A stretch of 64,000 nucleotides of DNA from Nymphaea colorata (lineage: Eukaryota; Streptophyta; Magnoliopsida; Nymphaeales; Nymphaeaceae): contig NC_045141.1 of the NCBI RefSeq assembly GCF_008831285.2, forward strand, positions 17,842,106 to 17,906,105. Direction: 5' to 3'. Below, in pieces: positions 36,201-46,740 of the stretch (positions within the stretch are counted from its first letter, which is position 1; every line of letters starts with the position of its first letter). The translations under genes were made by a program, and so were the position numbers. The notes beneath the pieces were generated by a model. That model saw only the letters and a program-made list of their open reading frames with translations, was not told the DNA's origin and searched no databases.

Positions 36201-38233
36201 GGTCAACATTACTTGCAAGTCCAACCCCTGCAGAAAGTCAGAGTGGTATGCATGGTGGTGAAGGTGATTGGTCAGATTTACCAACTCCAACTCCAAAATC
36301 TGCTGGTGGAGGATGGCTAAATGAACAAAGTTCTGAAGCCAAAACAGTTGGTGCTCCTCAAGTTTTTGTTCAACCAATGAGCCCCGTGAATAGTTTGGAA
36401 CAGCGTTTTGCTGCATCAGCTCAGCCTGCTGTGACACTGGCAGCGAGGAATGAACTAAGACCAACATCTGGCACACCTACAGTCTCAGGGTGGGATTCTG
36501 CTCCTTCGATGATGGCACCAACTCAAGTGGGGGTTGTTGGAAATCTTAAGAACGCTGGAATTGTTTCTTCTGGTTCAGCTTTTGAACCTCCAGCAGATGT
36601 TTGTGATGGAAAATCACTGTATTCCTTGAGTGCAGATAAAGGTCTTGTAGATCAAACCCTTCATAACAGCCGAGATAATGGATCATCTAATGCCTTCAGT
36701 TGGATGGGCGGTGAATACACAGAAAAGGCACAAGCAGATAGTGGTGAGGATACTTCTTTAGTTGTTGATGCACACATGGTAAAGCCTGATTCTTCAAAGA
36801 ATATGACTGGTTCTTCAGCTAGCCCTGCAGCACTAGTCATGCCCACCAGGAATGATTTAGCTGGTGAGCATGTAGAAGGGGGTGCCTCCAAGTCTCTGCC
36901 CAAATCTGTGGTGGGTAGAGATAGTCTGCTTGCTGATCAGGACCTTGCAGGTGGTCAGTTCAGTTCCGTAGGTGATCTAACTCCTAAAGATGGTGTGGCA
37001 TATGATTTGGTGACTGATGAGTTGGGTCAACGTGGTAGTCAGCCAGTTTCTGAGCTTCTTCTTAAGGCTGCTCTTGCAGAGAAGGTTCAAAATGCTGCTG
37101 TATCACCTTCAAATTCTGGTTTGCATTCTCTGGCAGATAGCTCCAAGAAAGTCTGGTACGGGGCATCACTTTCTGTTTCAGTCAAAGGTTCCCCTGAAAA
37201 TGATGTTTCAGTTCATGGTGGTTCAGGAAAGAGTGCTTCAGTATCTGATGCCTACCCCAAATCAGCTGTTTGTCAAGAAAGTCAGGCTTCTGAAATAGTT
37301 CACCAAGTGATTTCTGGCACTTCAATAACCAAAAGAGTTGAAGGCTCTTCCCCTGTTTCTAATAGTGTGGCCCTGTCACGAGGCCCCGATTCCAAAGGTG
37401 AGCGGGCAACCAACCTGGTTTCACATTCATTTCCAGTTTATGATCAAGATGTTGGTGTTTCTTCGGTATCAACTAATGCAGCAGGATCAGCCTCCTTGGC
37501 TTCTGGAGCCAAGGGCGCGCACGATGTTCCTGCTACTTGTAGAAATCCTGTTTCCTCTGAAAGGCAGGATTCAGCCATTGATGGATGGAGAAATATTCCC
37601 AGTAAAGTTCAGAATTTTGAAGGGTTGGGCACATTGACTGGGGACTTTTCTGCTCCAGCCACCGCAACTGCTCCAGTGGCTCCATCTGGCAACTGGGGAA
37701 TGCCCACAAACAGAAGCAGCGGTAACAACTCCATGCTGCCACCAGCAGCATTAGCTGAAAATGCTTCAAGCTGGGTGGCACATACGGGTGAAAACAACAC
37801 GAAGTCCATTGCTTCAGAGGGTTGGGCTGTAACTTCAAGAAATAATTGGGGTCAGCCACCAGTAGATACTAGTTGGAGTGGGCAAACTGAACCTTCAGCA
37901 CCTAGAGGCAGTGGTTGGGGTCCGCCTATTGAAAGTGCTAAAGTGGGATGGAGCCCAGAACCTGGAAACACCAATGCAAGACGGGGAATGGAACCTGTTA
38001 ACCAGAGAGGGGAATGGGAGCAACGGAGGCAAGACTCGAACCGGCTTCCCAGTCACGGAGATGGAGGTGGTTATGGTGGTCAAAGCTATGGTGGAAGGTC
38101 ATGGAGCAGGCCGTCAGGTGGCGGCAGTAGTGGCGGCTTGGGGCCCAGGTTACCTAGAGCGCAAAAAGTGTGCAAGTTCCACGAAAATGGTTACTGTAAG
38201 AAGGGTGCTTCTTGTGATTTCTTGCATCCTTGA
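22680..38233 (+). CDS. NERD: NERD-like protein: PHD, SWIB, Plus-3, GYF, GW/WG repeats and CCCH zinc finger
   Basis: Exons: 22680-23080, 23175-23254, 25270-25454, 26307-27237, 27350-27477, 33376-33435, 33536-33586, 33673-33743, 34866-35020, 35100-38233; 1,731 residues, all in phase. An acidic, Lys-rich N terminus leads to a PHD finger (CFIC, GGELVLCDR, AYHPTC, WHLCSIC) with a Cys-rich extension (MCYTCTYSLCKRC). Then come a SWIB/MDM2 domain (about 330-410; GGGKSVLSLFEVQSLLMDYV), a Plus-3 domain (YLRRNLVEDLL, VGSFVRIRIPG, RLRQSIKYGFISRLTVGEIQ), conserved EVHADPNMDP, a GYF domain (WHYCDPSGRIQGPFSMVQL), about eleven GW or WG pairs, and a terminal CCCH finger (C-x7-C-x5-C-x3-H). This is the architecture of Arabidopsis NERD, a silencing factor reported to bind histone H3 and AGO2. 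Intron 5 carries nested transposons; intron 8 is U12-type. A shorter paralogue (CCCH44-type) has a similar layout, so exact orthology needs a tree. Confidence 0.93.
24143..24225. repeat. Imperfect ~40-bp tandem duplication in NERD intron 2
   Basis: Two adjacent copies of a unit containing atatacagtctagta, then actacttattatgtaa, with a few differences. Confidence 0.7.
25584..25605. repeat. (TA)n microsatellite in NERD intron 3
   Basis: About 11 TA units between exons 3 and 4. Confidence 0.85.
27806..28048 (-). repeat. Copia 3' LTR (243 bp)
   Basis: By reading, it matches the other LTR throughout except one region: a 12-bp gatccggacccg segment is absent here and one adjacent base differs. It contains a plausible polyadenylation/promoter region, not resolved further. 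Confidence 0.93.
28033..31490 (-). pseudogene. Broken copia pol (protease-integrase-RT-RNase H)
   Basis: In minus order: an aspartic protease motif DNGATHHM near 31350; the GAG-pre-integrase and HHCC region (CDVCHLAKH); an integrase core (SDVWGP, FIDDYSR, ENGV-type motif written as QNGVAERKNR); reverse transcriptase from about 29466 (GSKWVYTIKY, QLDVENAFLNG, LLVYVDDM); RNase H (YSDADWAG, SSAEAEYRA); and a terminal KTKHVEIDxHF-type region. Breaks: a frameshift near 31310-31325 between protease and integrase, and in-frame stops at 30031-30033 (TAG), 29761-29763 (TAG) and 29497-29499 (TGA at a position usually Trp). These inactivate the polyprotein. The 28033-29466 RT/RNase H frame is itself intact. 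Confidence 0.9.
28049..28058 (-). other. Copia polypurine tract
   Basis: On the minus strand it reads ttgaggggag, directly against the 3' LTR start, the expected site for plus-strand priming. Confidence 0.8.
31491..32402 (-). other. Copia 5' internal region without a recognisable gag
   Basis: About 0.9 kb lies between the primer-binding site and the protease. I see only short frames, including an Ala/Thr-rich simple-repeat one at 32197-32457 with many GCN and GGC triplets, and no capsid or CCHC zinc knuckle. The gag gene seems lost or replaced by GC-rich repetitive DNA. Confidence 0.65.
32403..32415 (-). other. Copia primer-binding site (initiator-Met tRNA)
   Basis: On the minus strand it reads tggtatcagagcc, immediately after the 5' LTR. 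This is the standard plant copia match to the 3' end of initiator methionine tRNA. Confidence 0.92.
32416..32670 (-). repeat. Copia 5' LTR (255 bp)
   Basis: It begins on the minus strand with tgttgaagtatg and ends with tttctaca. It is 12 bp longer than its partner because of an extra gatccggacccg within a ggatccgg-type repeat; otherwise the two LTRs read as the same. Confidence 0.93.
33176..33212. repeat. (TA)n microsatellite
   Basis: About 18 TA units in NERD intron 5, downstream of the transposon nest. Confidence 0.9.
33744..34865 (+). other. U12-type AT-AC intron (NERD intron 8)
   Basis: The intron starts with ATATCCTTT, the canonical U12 5' splice site, and ends with AC at 34864-34865. 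A branch-site match tctttaac lies at 34848-34855, with the branch adenosines about 11-12 nt from the 3' end, the distance favoured by the minor spliceosome. Joining the flanks completes a Glu codon (ga/g) and restores the conserved-looking RRKELRECVEK. No GT-AG choice gives this. Retention would read into a stop at 33883-33885, before the GYF domain. Confidence 0.93.
33993..34550. repeat. Three tandem ~180-200 bp repeats inside the U12 intron
   Basis: Units begin near 33993, 34176 and 34374. Each carries, in the same order, tagcataga/aaactttta, ctctcatggt, ggtatactgaat, catgatttggc, gttaac.cttcagag and ttgcctgtat-type landmarks. The copies are diverged, so the array is not recent. Confidence 0.85.
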
Positions 38234-40627
38234 TACAGTATGGTCGCCTGGTTGTAGGGAGTATCTTCATTGATGTACATTGTACAGTAATTACCTTGTT
38301 AGGAGCTAGCGGGTTTCTGTGGATTGATTGAACGCATTTCACCGTTCGTTGACACCCAAGTTCAACAGTGTATTACAATTTTGGAGCTGTAGCTTTTATT
38401 TCTTCGTATCGTTGTCTTCCATTATTTCCCTCTCATTTGGTATGTTCTTCTTTTCCTGTCTTTATTTTGAGAGAGAAATGTTTGCCATGTAGTGTTGTAG
38501 AAATCAGAAACTCAATAAATGGATACAGTGAATCAGCGCAATTCAAAATGAATCGGTTGTAAATACAAAAAAAAATCATTATATTAATTTTAAAAATATA
38601 ACTGAAAAAAAAAATACAAGAAACAAAAACATCTTTAACATATTTTAGAATTAACAAAAATAATGAACTGCTTGTATGAAATGTGTCGCCCTCTGTACGG
38701 ATTTGTAACTGAGTCATGTTCCACTGATTTCAATTTGAATCATCTGCTTAATTTTATGACACTGTTTCTACGTGACTTCCTTTTGGATTCAAGATGACTA
38801 AATTCACAGGAACTGCAGGAGCAAAAAAAACTTGTTTTCGATGATAATAGAGAAAAAATTGAGTAGCAGAGGAATATGTCATCCTGACTCATTCTCTTGG
38901 AAGCAGTTGCAGAACTCTATGGCGATTCTGCAGTGGAGCCAAGTCGGCCGATGTTTCAGCCTTCATTGGCAATTTTAAGTTCAAAATTATTATTATTACT
39001 ATTTTATTCATAAATCAGCCCAGAAGGGACTGAATTGGTCAATTCATGCTAATTTAACCGATTCAGATCCATATCAGCCGATATTCTGAAGGCTCTGCCT
39101 TGGACTGCGAGGGACGGATATGCATCCGCACTTCTGTACTGGTTTCTTGTATTTTACGAGGAATCCTGTTGTACTGTTAAAAAGGGAACTACGCGCGGCT
39201 CTGATGTTTTGTGTTAATTTCAGCGGTCAAGTTGGGAAGTCTATATGATCGAAAAAAATAGCTGCATTCTTCTATCTCTGCGTGAAATGCCTTGCAACAT
39301 TGAGATTGCCATATCTACGGTCGGATTCAGGCAGGTAGCAAGTAAATCAGATAACTGCAGAAAGTAAATCAGATACCCCATTTGTCTTCTTAAGTCACCC
39401 ATTTTTTGTGAATACAAGTCATAAGACTACTCCCAGTATATTGGTATTAGAAAAAATATGCAAATAAAATATTTTTGAAAAAATAAAACATGTCGTAACT
39501 ATGGTGTCACCTCTTTTCTTTTGTGGTAGAAGCGTTCTAACCATATCCATGTTCCTTAAATCATTTTTGCTGCTCTTCCAAGCTAGACTCAGTAAGAAAG
39601 ACCTTTTTACTCTTAGAGACAAGTACTTTAAAGAAGGCCTCTTACGCATTAATATTGAACCCGTGTCGTTTGCAAACTAGGCGCAAGCAGAAGAAAATGT
39701 GGTTCGGTGATGAGTTTCACCTACATCCATAGAAAAATTTCTCTCTCTATATTCCAGAGGTTTCATTCCACATATATTAATTAGATACAACAATCATGAC
39801 AGTTGCTAAGCAGTTACAACTGGCAGCCTCTTCAGCAATTTCTCCTTCACACCAGGAGAACCAGTTATATTCAGTTTGCATGATGTCACGTTAAGCACCC
39901 CACTCTACCACGTGCTGAGTGCTGAGCTTTCTTTCTTTGTTATCCATTCTTAGCATTAGTCTCAACAAATGTTGCATTTAGCATTTCTCATTTCTCATTT
40001 CACTATAAAGCAAGAGTACTGTTAGGAAGGAAAAAAACATTTTATTTCATTTTGCTGAGAGCACAACTGTAAGAAGCTGCTGACTAAAAGGATGAAATTT
40101 ACCGTCAGAGCTACATAATAGTCATTTTTCCATGCGCAGTCAGGTTAATCAAGAAAGAACATGCAAAACAACACCTAAGCGGTCGTCGGAAAGGGAGCGT
40201 CGAAAATTGGGAGAAAGTGCGAATCCGACAGGGTTTCGAGAGAGATTCCCGAATAAGTTTCTCGCATCCATGAGTCTATCTATGTGCCGACGTAACCATG
40301 TTTACCGACACGTATTTATCGCCGAACTGATATTGTGCCTACGTGGTTTCGAAGGAAAAGGACTTTCTTAAAAAAAAAAATTATTTTTGATTATTTTAAT
40401 TGTTTTTAAATGAAAAAAAATCTTACACAATCTCAAGTCGACAAGAAGGCATAAACGGGATGGCTGCCCTCAGCGGGCGACACAAAGAAGGGAAGGGACA
40501 TGAGAGATTGGTCTTTGGGTTGCATTCTGGGGTGGTTTCTTACTATCTAAATTAAGCCTTTTTCCAAGTTCAGTTGTCTCCTTTCTGACTGATCAGAAGC
40601 TACCCAGACACGCAGATTTGTGCATCA
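38234..40627. other. Intergenic, NERD-like 3' flank to FAX promoter
   Basis: No coding sequence was recognised. It is AT-rich, with a short ATT-rich run near 38988. Its right end should be the FAX promoter; no clear TATA box was seen. Confidence 0.55.
38514..38519 (+). terminator. Candidate polyadenylation signal of the NERD-like gene
   Basis: AATAAA lies about 280 nt after the stop codon. Plant signals are loose, so this is suggestive only. Confidence 0.4.
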
Positions 40628-43025
40628 ATGTTGCTCCTTTCGCTTCCCTCGGCTCCCCTTCTGGGCCTCTCTTCTTCTTCTATCTTTCTGAGAGCTACCC
40701 ATGGAAGATGCCCCACGTTCCTGTTAGGCCCTCTCAAGAGCAGGAACAATAACAGTGACAATGACACTTCTCTTCCGCCTAGGAAGCTCAATATCAGAAG
40801 GTTGGGAGGAAGATGGTCGGAACAATCTTCTCCTTCGCGCTTGCATTGTAGAGCTCAGCTGTACGACCAGCTTGCCCCCACAGCCTCTGCCGTCTACGGA
40901 ACTCTTCTACTTGGCGGTGGCCTCTTTGCCTGTAAGTAGTTCAGATCTTGTGATTTTTGCGAAGCCGCTGGAAGGCTTCTGCTGAATAGCGTTCCCGGTG
41001 ATGGTTGCGGATCTTCATATTCATTTTCGACTTGGTTGTCATCTTTGTTCTTAAAGAATATAATGGTCCTCTAACTTGGCTCTTCTGCATTGGTGGGATC
41101 ACACTCTCTCGCCGCGGCATGTCATTGCAGACGTACGGTCGGGCAGTAAGGGATCGATTATTGGAGGAGCAGCTGGTGCTGTTCTAATGGCAACGGTTTG
41201 TGAATCGCTTTCTATTATTGAACCGCCAGTTTCTTCGCAATTCATTTCCCTGTCTATTCTTCTTCTTCTTCTTCTGAATTGTTCTTCAGCTTGAAGTCAT
41301 AAAATGATCTTTAATATTTGGGGTTTCTGTAAGATTTAACTACGATAGAGAAATAAAATAAACACAGACGTATATACATGCACATGCATACTCACATACA
41401 GATATATAGTCTTCTAGGAATCTAGTATATGTTTGCCGGTTTAACTTCAGATTAGTTGGATATAGGCTTCCTCAAGTCCAACAACCCAATGGTGATTCTG
41501 AGCGCTTTGTAGCATGCTTACGTTTGTTCTGAAGTAAGGACTAGTTCATGTATAGTACACCACTACCGTCCCATTGCAGAGGGTGATAACAAGTGATATA
41601 CCAACCTCATTAAGTCCAATTGAACCTAAACTATCTTGGCAGCTATACCGGTAACACAAATTAGTGGTCCATTTTTGTGCACTTTATGAGATTAGAAAAG
41701 GACCGACCAATTAAACTATATTTTCACTATTACATTCGTGATCATCTTTAGATCCAACTCATCTGCATTTCAAAAGAATGTGAAGGTGCAGGTTTGATGG
41801 CTTTCTTATAAAAAAAATCATATATGTGTGTGTGTCTTTGAAGTTGAGGCCCCGAAGGATGTCTGTTATATTGCTTCAACTGCAAATGGGTCTCTGATGT
41901 ATAAGCTGAACTTAATTGTTAGCTACATGAGCAAGTTGGGTTGAAATTATGATACACAAGCGTTATACCATTCCTCATTCAAGAACAATATTGCCTGGTG
42001 TCAGCAGTAGGTGAGATGTAATGGCTGTTCCTACAGTAATTGAGGTTTTCTTAAACCCACTATGCACTTGTGTATTAAGTAAAAACCACAACCTCCAATG
42101 ATGGTGTAATTTTTATTTCTCTAACAGGCCTAAATTTGTAGGATGAAAATTACCTGTTACTGGAATGCTCACGATATAACTTGACTAGTGTTATCACAGC
42201 ATTTTCTTGGGCAAATAATAATGTGTATATGTTCAGACAAGAAGGCCCTTTTGACATGTGGATCAAACTTAATTGATGGGACTAATATGAAGCTCGAGGT
42301 GACATGGACCATAAAACAATTTATCCCTAAGTCTTAGCTATTTGGATTTCATAAGTCCAGTTTGAAATTTTGTGGTTATAATGGCACCTTTATTGTGCAG
42401 TAGCCTTAATCAGTTGCATGACATGCCTTGGAAGTCCAACAAAAAAATATTATCTTTTTACTTTTAACTCCAAGAAAATATTTATTTTGTTTGATTATCT
42501 TCTAATAAGTTGATTGAGTTCAATTTTTCTTATAAACCCCATTTGACATTTATTCCAATTTTTATCTTTTCCCTCTTTTTCTGTTAAGTAGGATCACCTA
42601 ACTTACCTGGGCCCTTTTATGGGGATTGCCACCTAAGCCCAACTAGTGCTTTTAACTGCATAGGGTAGAGAATATGCTTTGGACATTTAGTTGACAAAAG
42701 GCCAACTAGGAATTTCTGGCAATGGTCTAGATTTCACCCTGAGTTGTCACATGGGCTCTTCTGTTTGGGTGCTGCACCCCATGTCAGCACAGCTGAACAC
42801 AGGTGCAGACGTGAGTGCATCTGTGGACATGGTCGAAGAAATGAACTCATGCCAATTTTGATTCAATTTGGATGTAAGTAACATAGACTCATTTCAAAAG
42901 GTTGCAGCACCTGAGTCAACACGACTTGGGTGTGGGTGCTGCAACAAACAAATTGCTTTTTTCTCATTGAATCACTAATAAAATCTTACCTTGTTAATTG
43001 TTAATACTGGCTTTATTGGTTCTGG

Positions 43026-43059
<34 letters not shown>

Positions 43060-45451
43060 TCTCACGGCACCCTCACTTGCTCACATACTAATGCCTGCAT
43101 CCCACACTAGTGTGACATAGTTTGGGATTCTATCAAGTTTGAGCAAGTGATAATGTCTACAAAGTGAAAATCTTTGTACTTTTTTGTGACATTTAGCCAT
43201 TTGGGTATTCCTTGCTAGTTTTAGTCCTTTTTACATATAATTTTGTTATTAAGAAGCATTAGTAGTGTAAATACTTTGTTGTGGTAGTTGTTTCACGTTG
43301 TTGTGTATAAAAGTGTTTGTGGTGTTGGAATATGAATATTGAGGGTTTTTTATTCATTTTAATGCACTACTTGTGCTATTTCAATTGATGAATGATTACT
43401 AGAAGAGAATTAAGAAATTTGGTAATTATGAGCATATTATCTATTTGTGCTCAAAATTGTATACATATATATTCCGACATGTAAACCTTTTAAAATTACT
43501 TTGCACCCCTGTCCGCAGCCATATCTGCACTCGTGAGACATAGGTTTCACCATGTTGAAGAGAGTTCAGAATGATCTACTGCCTCTTGCTAATCTAGTTC
43601 ATGCTTTTGAAGCATGATACCGTGGCTCACTTTTTCTAAGTAATAGGGAAGAGCTGCCTTCAGTGTTTGTAGGCAATGGCTTTCTAGTCTAGTAATGAAA
43701 GTAACAACAGCCTATGGCCATATTTATTGAAGAGCTTGAACTCTTCCATCATTTCTTATCACCATTGAAGGTATTTATTAGCTTTGTAAAATCAGACGAG
43801 CTCACATTTACAATAAAGATGTATAATAAGATGGGGGGTGGGGGGGGGGAGGGAGGAGGGGAGTAGTGAGTATTGGTTGACAACATAAGCTTTTGTCCTT
43901 GTGGAGCCTAGGTTGAGATTTTACAGACGTACAATGAGTGCCTGAGTGACCAATTATTGGTTACCAAAACCCACAACCAGATTAAACTGAGACAGACATG
44001 TGGAAGGAAAATTACTCTCTGGCAGTATCACATAATTGTTTAATCTGGTTGGGACTTGGAAGAAAGCATGGTTAAATGTTTATTGGAATGTAGATGTTAT
44101 TGTTGGAGACTTTTTGCTGAGTGGTAAGCGATAAGAATAGGGCTGAACTAAAGATGGACTAGGCAAACTTATTTGGGGGTTGGAACTTCTTCCACATGGT
44201 GAATGAGTAGCAAATTCATTTCTGAACTCATGTATACATATGAACCAAATCGATGTACATGCTTGTGATGACATTGGCAGGAAAGTTATAATACAAACAC
44301 GAATGATCATATAGGCATGATTAACTACTACATTTTATTTTCCATTTTTATGAAAGTATATCTTGTCTGTAGGCCCTTTTTCTAAAATCATGACAGTGGT
44401 TATTTGAACTGTAAAATATGTTTGTCATACCTTTATACTTGAGGCTACATGTACAGAACTTCTAGAGTCAATGTACTGGTACCAGCAGACACATACTTGT
44501 ATATCCTTTCGGCAACTGTCCTATCTAGAGAACTGTAGTTCCATTGACAGCAAAATCAGGCTTGTATGCTTATTTGTGCCTTACATCGAAAACTTGTGCC
44601 GCTTCCTGAAATCTTGACCTTTCACCTTAAATGCTTGGTATATGGCCATTGAGATACAGCAGATTGGGTGCTGGACCTGCTGGTGGGATGCAGTTCTACA
44701 GTAAAGAACCAACCCAGTTAGCCACTTGGGTGGACCATAGAGTACGGTATTAGAAAATTGTTATCAGATTCTAGAACAAGTTCACTCTAATATGTAGCCA
44801 TGATCTGACTATGAGCCAGTTTAAAGTGTTTTTTAGTGCATTTTTGGATGTAACCATGTTCTGACTCCCTAGAACTTGCTTTAAGTTTCATGTGCAAATG
44901 AATAATAAATCATGAGTATGTGGAACACCTGAAGTTTTATATTTTATCACCAGTGTAGCTACTGTTACTAAGAGCTATGGACCACAGAAATGTAGGTTTA
45001 GAATTTCAAATGAAGTAATGTGTTTGTTGTCAGCCATTATTTGTTAAATGAATGTTAACCTATGGAAACAGGAAACCTTTTTTTTTTTGGTACACGGTTG
45101 TTTACCTCACATATTCTATTAATCTTCTGGCAGGCCTACTTTCTAATGCAAGCTCCTGGAACAAGAGATATTGGTGATGCATTTGCATTTGGATCTGCCC
45201 TTCTATTTTCTGCCGTATTTGGTAAGAAACCTCAGGTTCACTTCTCCGTTGAACCTTCCATCAGATGCATGTTCCAGAAATAAATTGACAGAAGATCTCT
45301 CTTTTTCTTTCTCTCAGGGATTAGATTGGCAGCAACACGTAAATTGATTCCTTCAGGGCTTCTTTTGGGCCTCTCTGTTTGTGCACTGGCCATCTTCTTT
45401 TCATCGTATATGCATGATAAATACATAATCAACGATCCTCTAATCATGTGA
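40628..45451 (+). CDS. FAX/TMEM14-family plastid membrane protein (fatty acid export-like)
   Basis: Exons 40628-40931, 41131-41195, 45134-45221 and 45318-45451 give 196 residues in phase. The first ~75 residues are rich in Ser, Leu and Arg and low in acids, a plastid transit-like leader. A TMEM14 domain follows with short Gly-rich hydrophobic helices: SAVYGTLLLGGGLFAY, VRSGSKGSIIGGAAGAVLM, GDAFAFGSALLFSAVFG, and PSGLLLGLSVCALAIFFSSY. The pattern Y/VRxGSKxSIxGG after the first helix is characteristic. Plant plastid members (FAX1-4) reside in envelope membranes, and FAX1 moves free fatty acids out of plastids; the short form here is closest by layout to FAX4-type proteins. Intron 2 is 3.9 kb, contains repeat DNA and starts with GTTTGT, a weaker donor. 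The next gene ends tail-to-tail 478 bp away. Confidence 0.88.
42739..43543. mobile_element. Degenerate TIR element in FAX intron 2, related to the CTATGTCACACGG group
   Basis: The left end ctgagttgtcacatggg and the complement of the right end ctatgtctcacgagtgc are similar but diverged. The flanking 8-mers atttcacc (42731-42738) and gtttcacc (43544-43551) match at 7 of 8. The interior holds a second gtgtgacatag end near 43110-43120 and the same ggtgtgggtgctg motif seen in the NERD-intron element. No coding capacity was seen; this may be a nested or rearranged pair. Confidence 0.45.
43026..43059. repeat. (CA)n(TA)n microsatellite
   Basis: A CA run followed by a TA run, inside FAX intron 2. Confidence 0.9.
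43831..43865. repeat. G-rich tract
   Basis: Nearly pure G (with single t and a interruptions) on the plus strand of FAX intron 2. It has several G-runs of four or more, so it could form a quadruplex in the transcript. Confidence 0.7.
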
Positions 45452-45929
45452 TTTACCTGCTTCTTGTTGGTATTAACTAGTAAACTGGTTAGTGTCCTCC
45501 AAGGCTGAGGTTGCAGGATTTTATTTTTTGCAGTTTCAGCAAGATCTCTTTTTGCTTTCCAGCTGTGCAATGTAGTTGTTAGTCTGATCTGCAGTGAGCT
45601 ATTGAATTTTATTGTAATATCAAAAGCTCTGGACCTCTGGTTTGAGTTTTGTTTTCCGCGTGGTGAATGAACAAAATGTGAATTTGAGTTCCGAGATTGT
45701 TGAGCATTCAACATTAATTGGTTGCAGAGAACCATTGTAGTCTATTGGTTGCTTAGAACCAAGGTCTTCAACAAAAAATAATAAGCAAAACTTTATTTTA
45801 CAGAATGACATTGCAAACAACGGAAACACCTCAGTTGAAAACCAATCTTTAATGCAAATGGTAGAGTAAATAGTAAGAATAGCTGCTGCAGTCTGGTCCA
45901 ATCCACCTGATCTTGCTGGGAGCGTCGCC
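45452..45929. other. Tail-to-tail intergenic region, FAX and LTPG 3' ends
   Basis: 478 bp between two convergent stop codons. The 3' UTRs probably share or approach this segment, so antisense overlap is possible. No other feature was seen. Confidence 0.6.
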
Positions 45930-46659
45930 TCATACTGGACCTAAGACATGAATAATTGCTGCTGAAAAAGCAAAAATGATCATCAACTTGTTTGTGCAGG
46001 TCGTATGTGCAGAACTTGATTGGTTTGTTGATGTCTTGGAAACTGCACCATTAAAAAGCAGATGGAGGGATTAGTGATATCGCATTTAATTTTCTTGTAA
46101 TCATACTAAATAAAATTTTCAAATCCCAGCTGTTTAAATAGTTCTTAATCAAGAGTTCCACTTTCTTAATGGATTTCAACGTGCTATCTTTCTTCTGAAG
46201 CTATTGATTTTCTGATCTCCTGGATTTCAATCGTCAACCATGAATTTGGTTGATCCTTAATCTGCACACGCTAACGATGACTTGAAATACATAAACTAAA
46301 ACGCCTCAAGGCTCTGCAGTTTTGCTGCTCAAACAGCAGCGACAAATGGATGGCAGTAACTTACTGGCAGCACAGGCAGAGGCATTGACGTTCTCCCCGC
46401 ACCTCTGTGGTAACTGTTCTGCCTGTGTTAGGCTAATGCCGGCCTGACTAGCTGTTGGGCTATTCAGAAGATTGCAGAGGCATACTGGGTTAGATTTGAT
46501 AACTGTTTTCAGCGGGTCACAGCAGCTGCTGGAAGGGGTGCCTGTAGAATTGAGGAACTGGAGACATGAGGCGAGCTGGTTCAGACAGGATGTATCTTGG
46601 GCATTACTGACGGATGCTGTAATGACAACAACCATTAGTAACATGCAGAACTTCTCCAT
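45930..46659 (-). CDS. GPI-anchored non-specific lipid transfer protein (LTPG-like)
   Basis: Exon 1 is 46659-46365 and exon 2 is 46042-45930 (minus strand), 135 residues. An N-terminal signal peptide (FCMLLMVVVITASVSNA) is followed by an eight-cysteine motif in the order C, C, CC, CxC, C, C (SCLNQLASC, SSSCCDPL, PVCLCNLL, RCGENVNASAC). The second exon adds a Ser/Thr-rich spacer and a hydrophobic tail (KLMIIFAFSAAIIHVLG), which fits removal for a GPI anchor. The donor at 46364 is gtaagt; without splicing the frame ends after CRCCLSSKTAEP and lacks the anchor. LTPG proteins bind lipids at the cell surface and help cutin, wax or suberin export. The start is the ATG about 75 nt after a clear TATA box. 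I am sure of the family, less so of the subgroup. Confidence 0.88.
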
Positions 46660-46730
46660 CTTTGCTTGTGAAGGTGATGGATGCTCTGTGGTCGATGCTG
46701 CTTTGATTGATTGCACTTGTGCAGGGCGAG

Positions 46731-46740
46731 GTTTATAAAG
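46731..46740 (-). promoter_or_regulatory. TATA box of the LTPG-like gene
   Basis: On the minus strand it reads ctttataaac, about 75 nt upstream of the start codon, which implies a short 5' UTR of roughly 45 nt. This is the clearest core promoter in the window. Confidence 0.6.
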
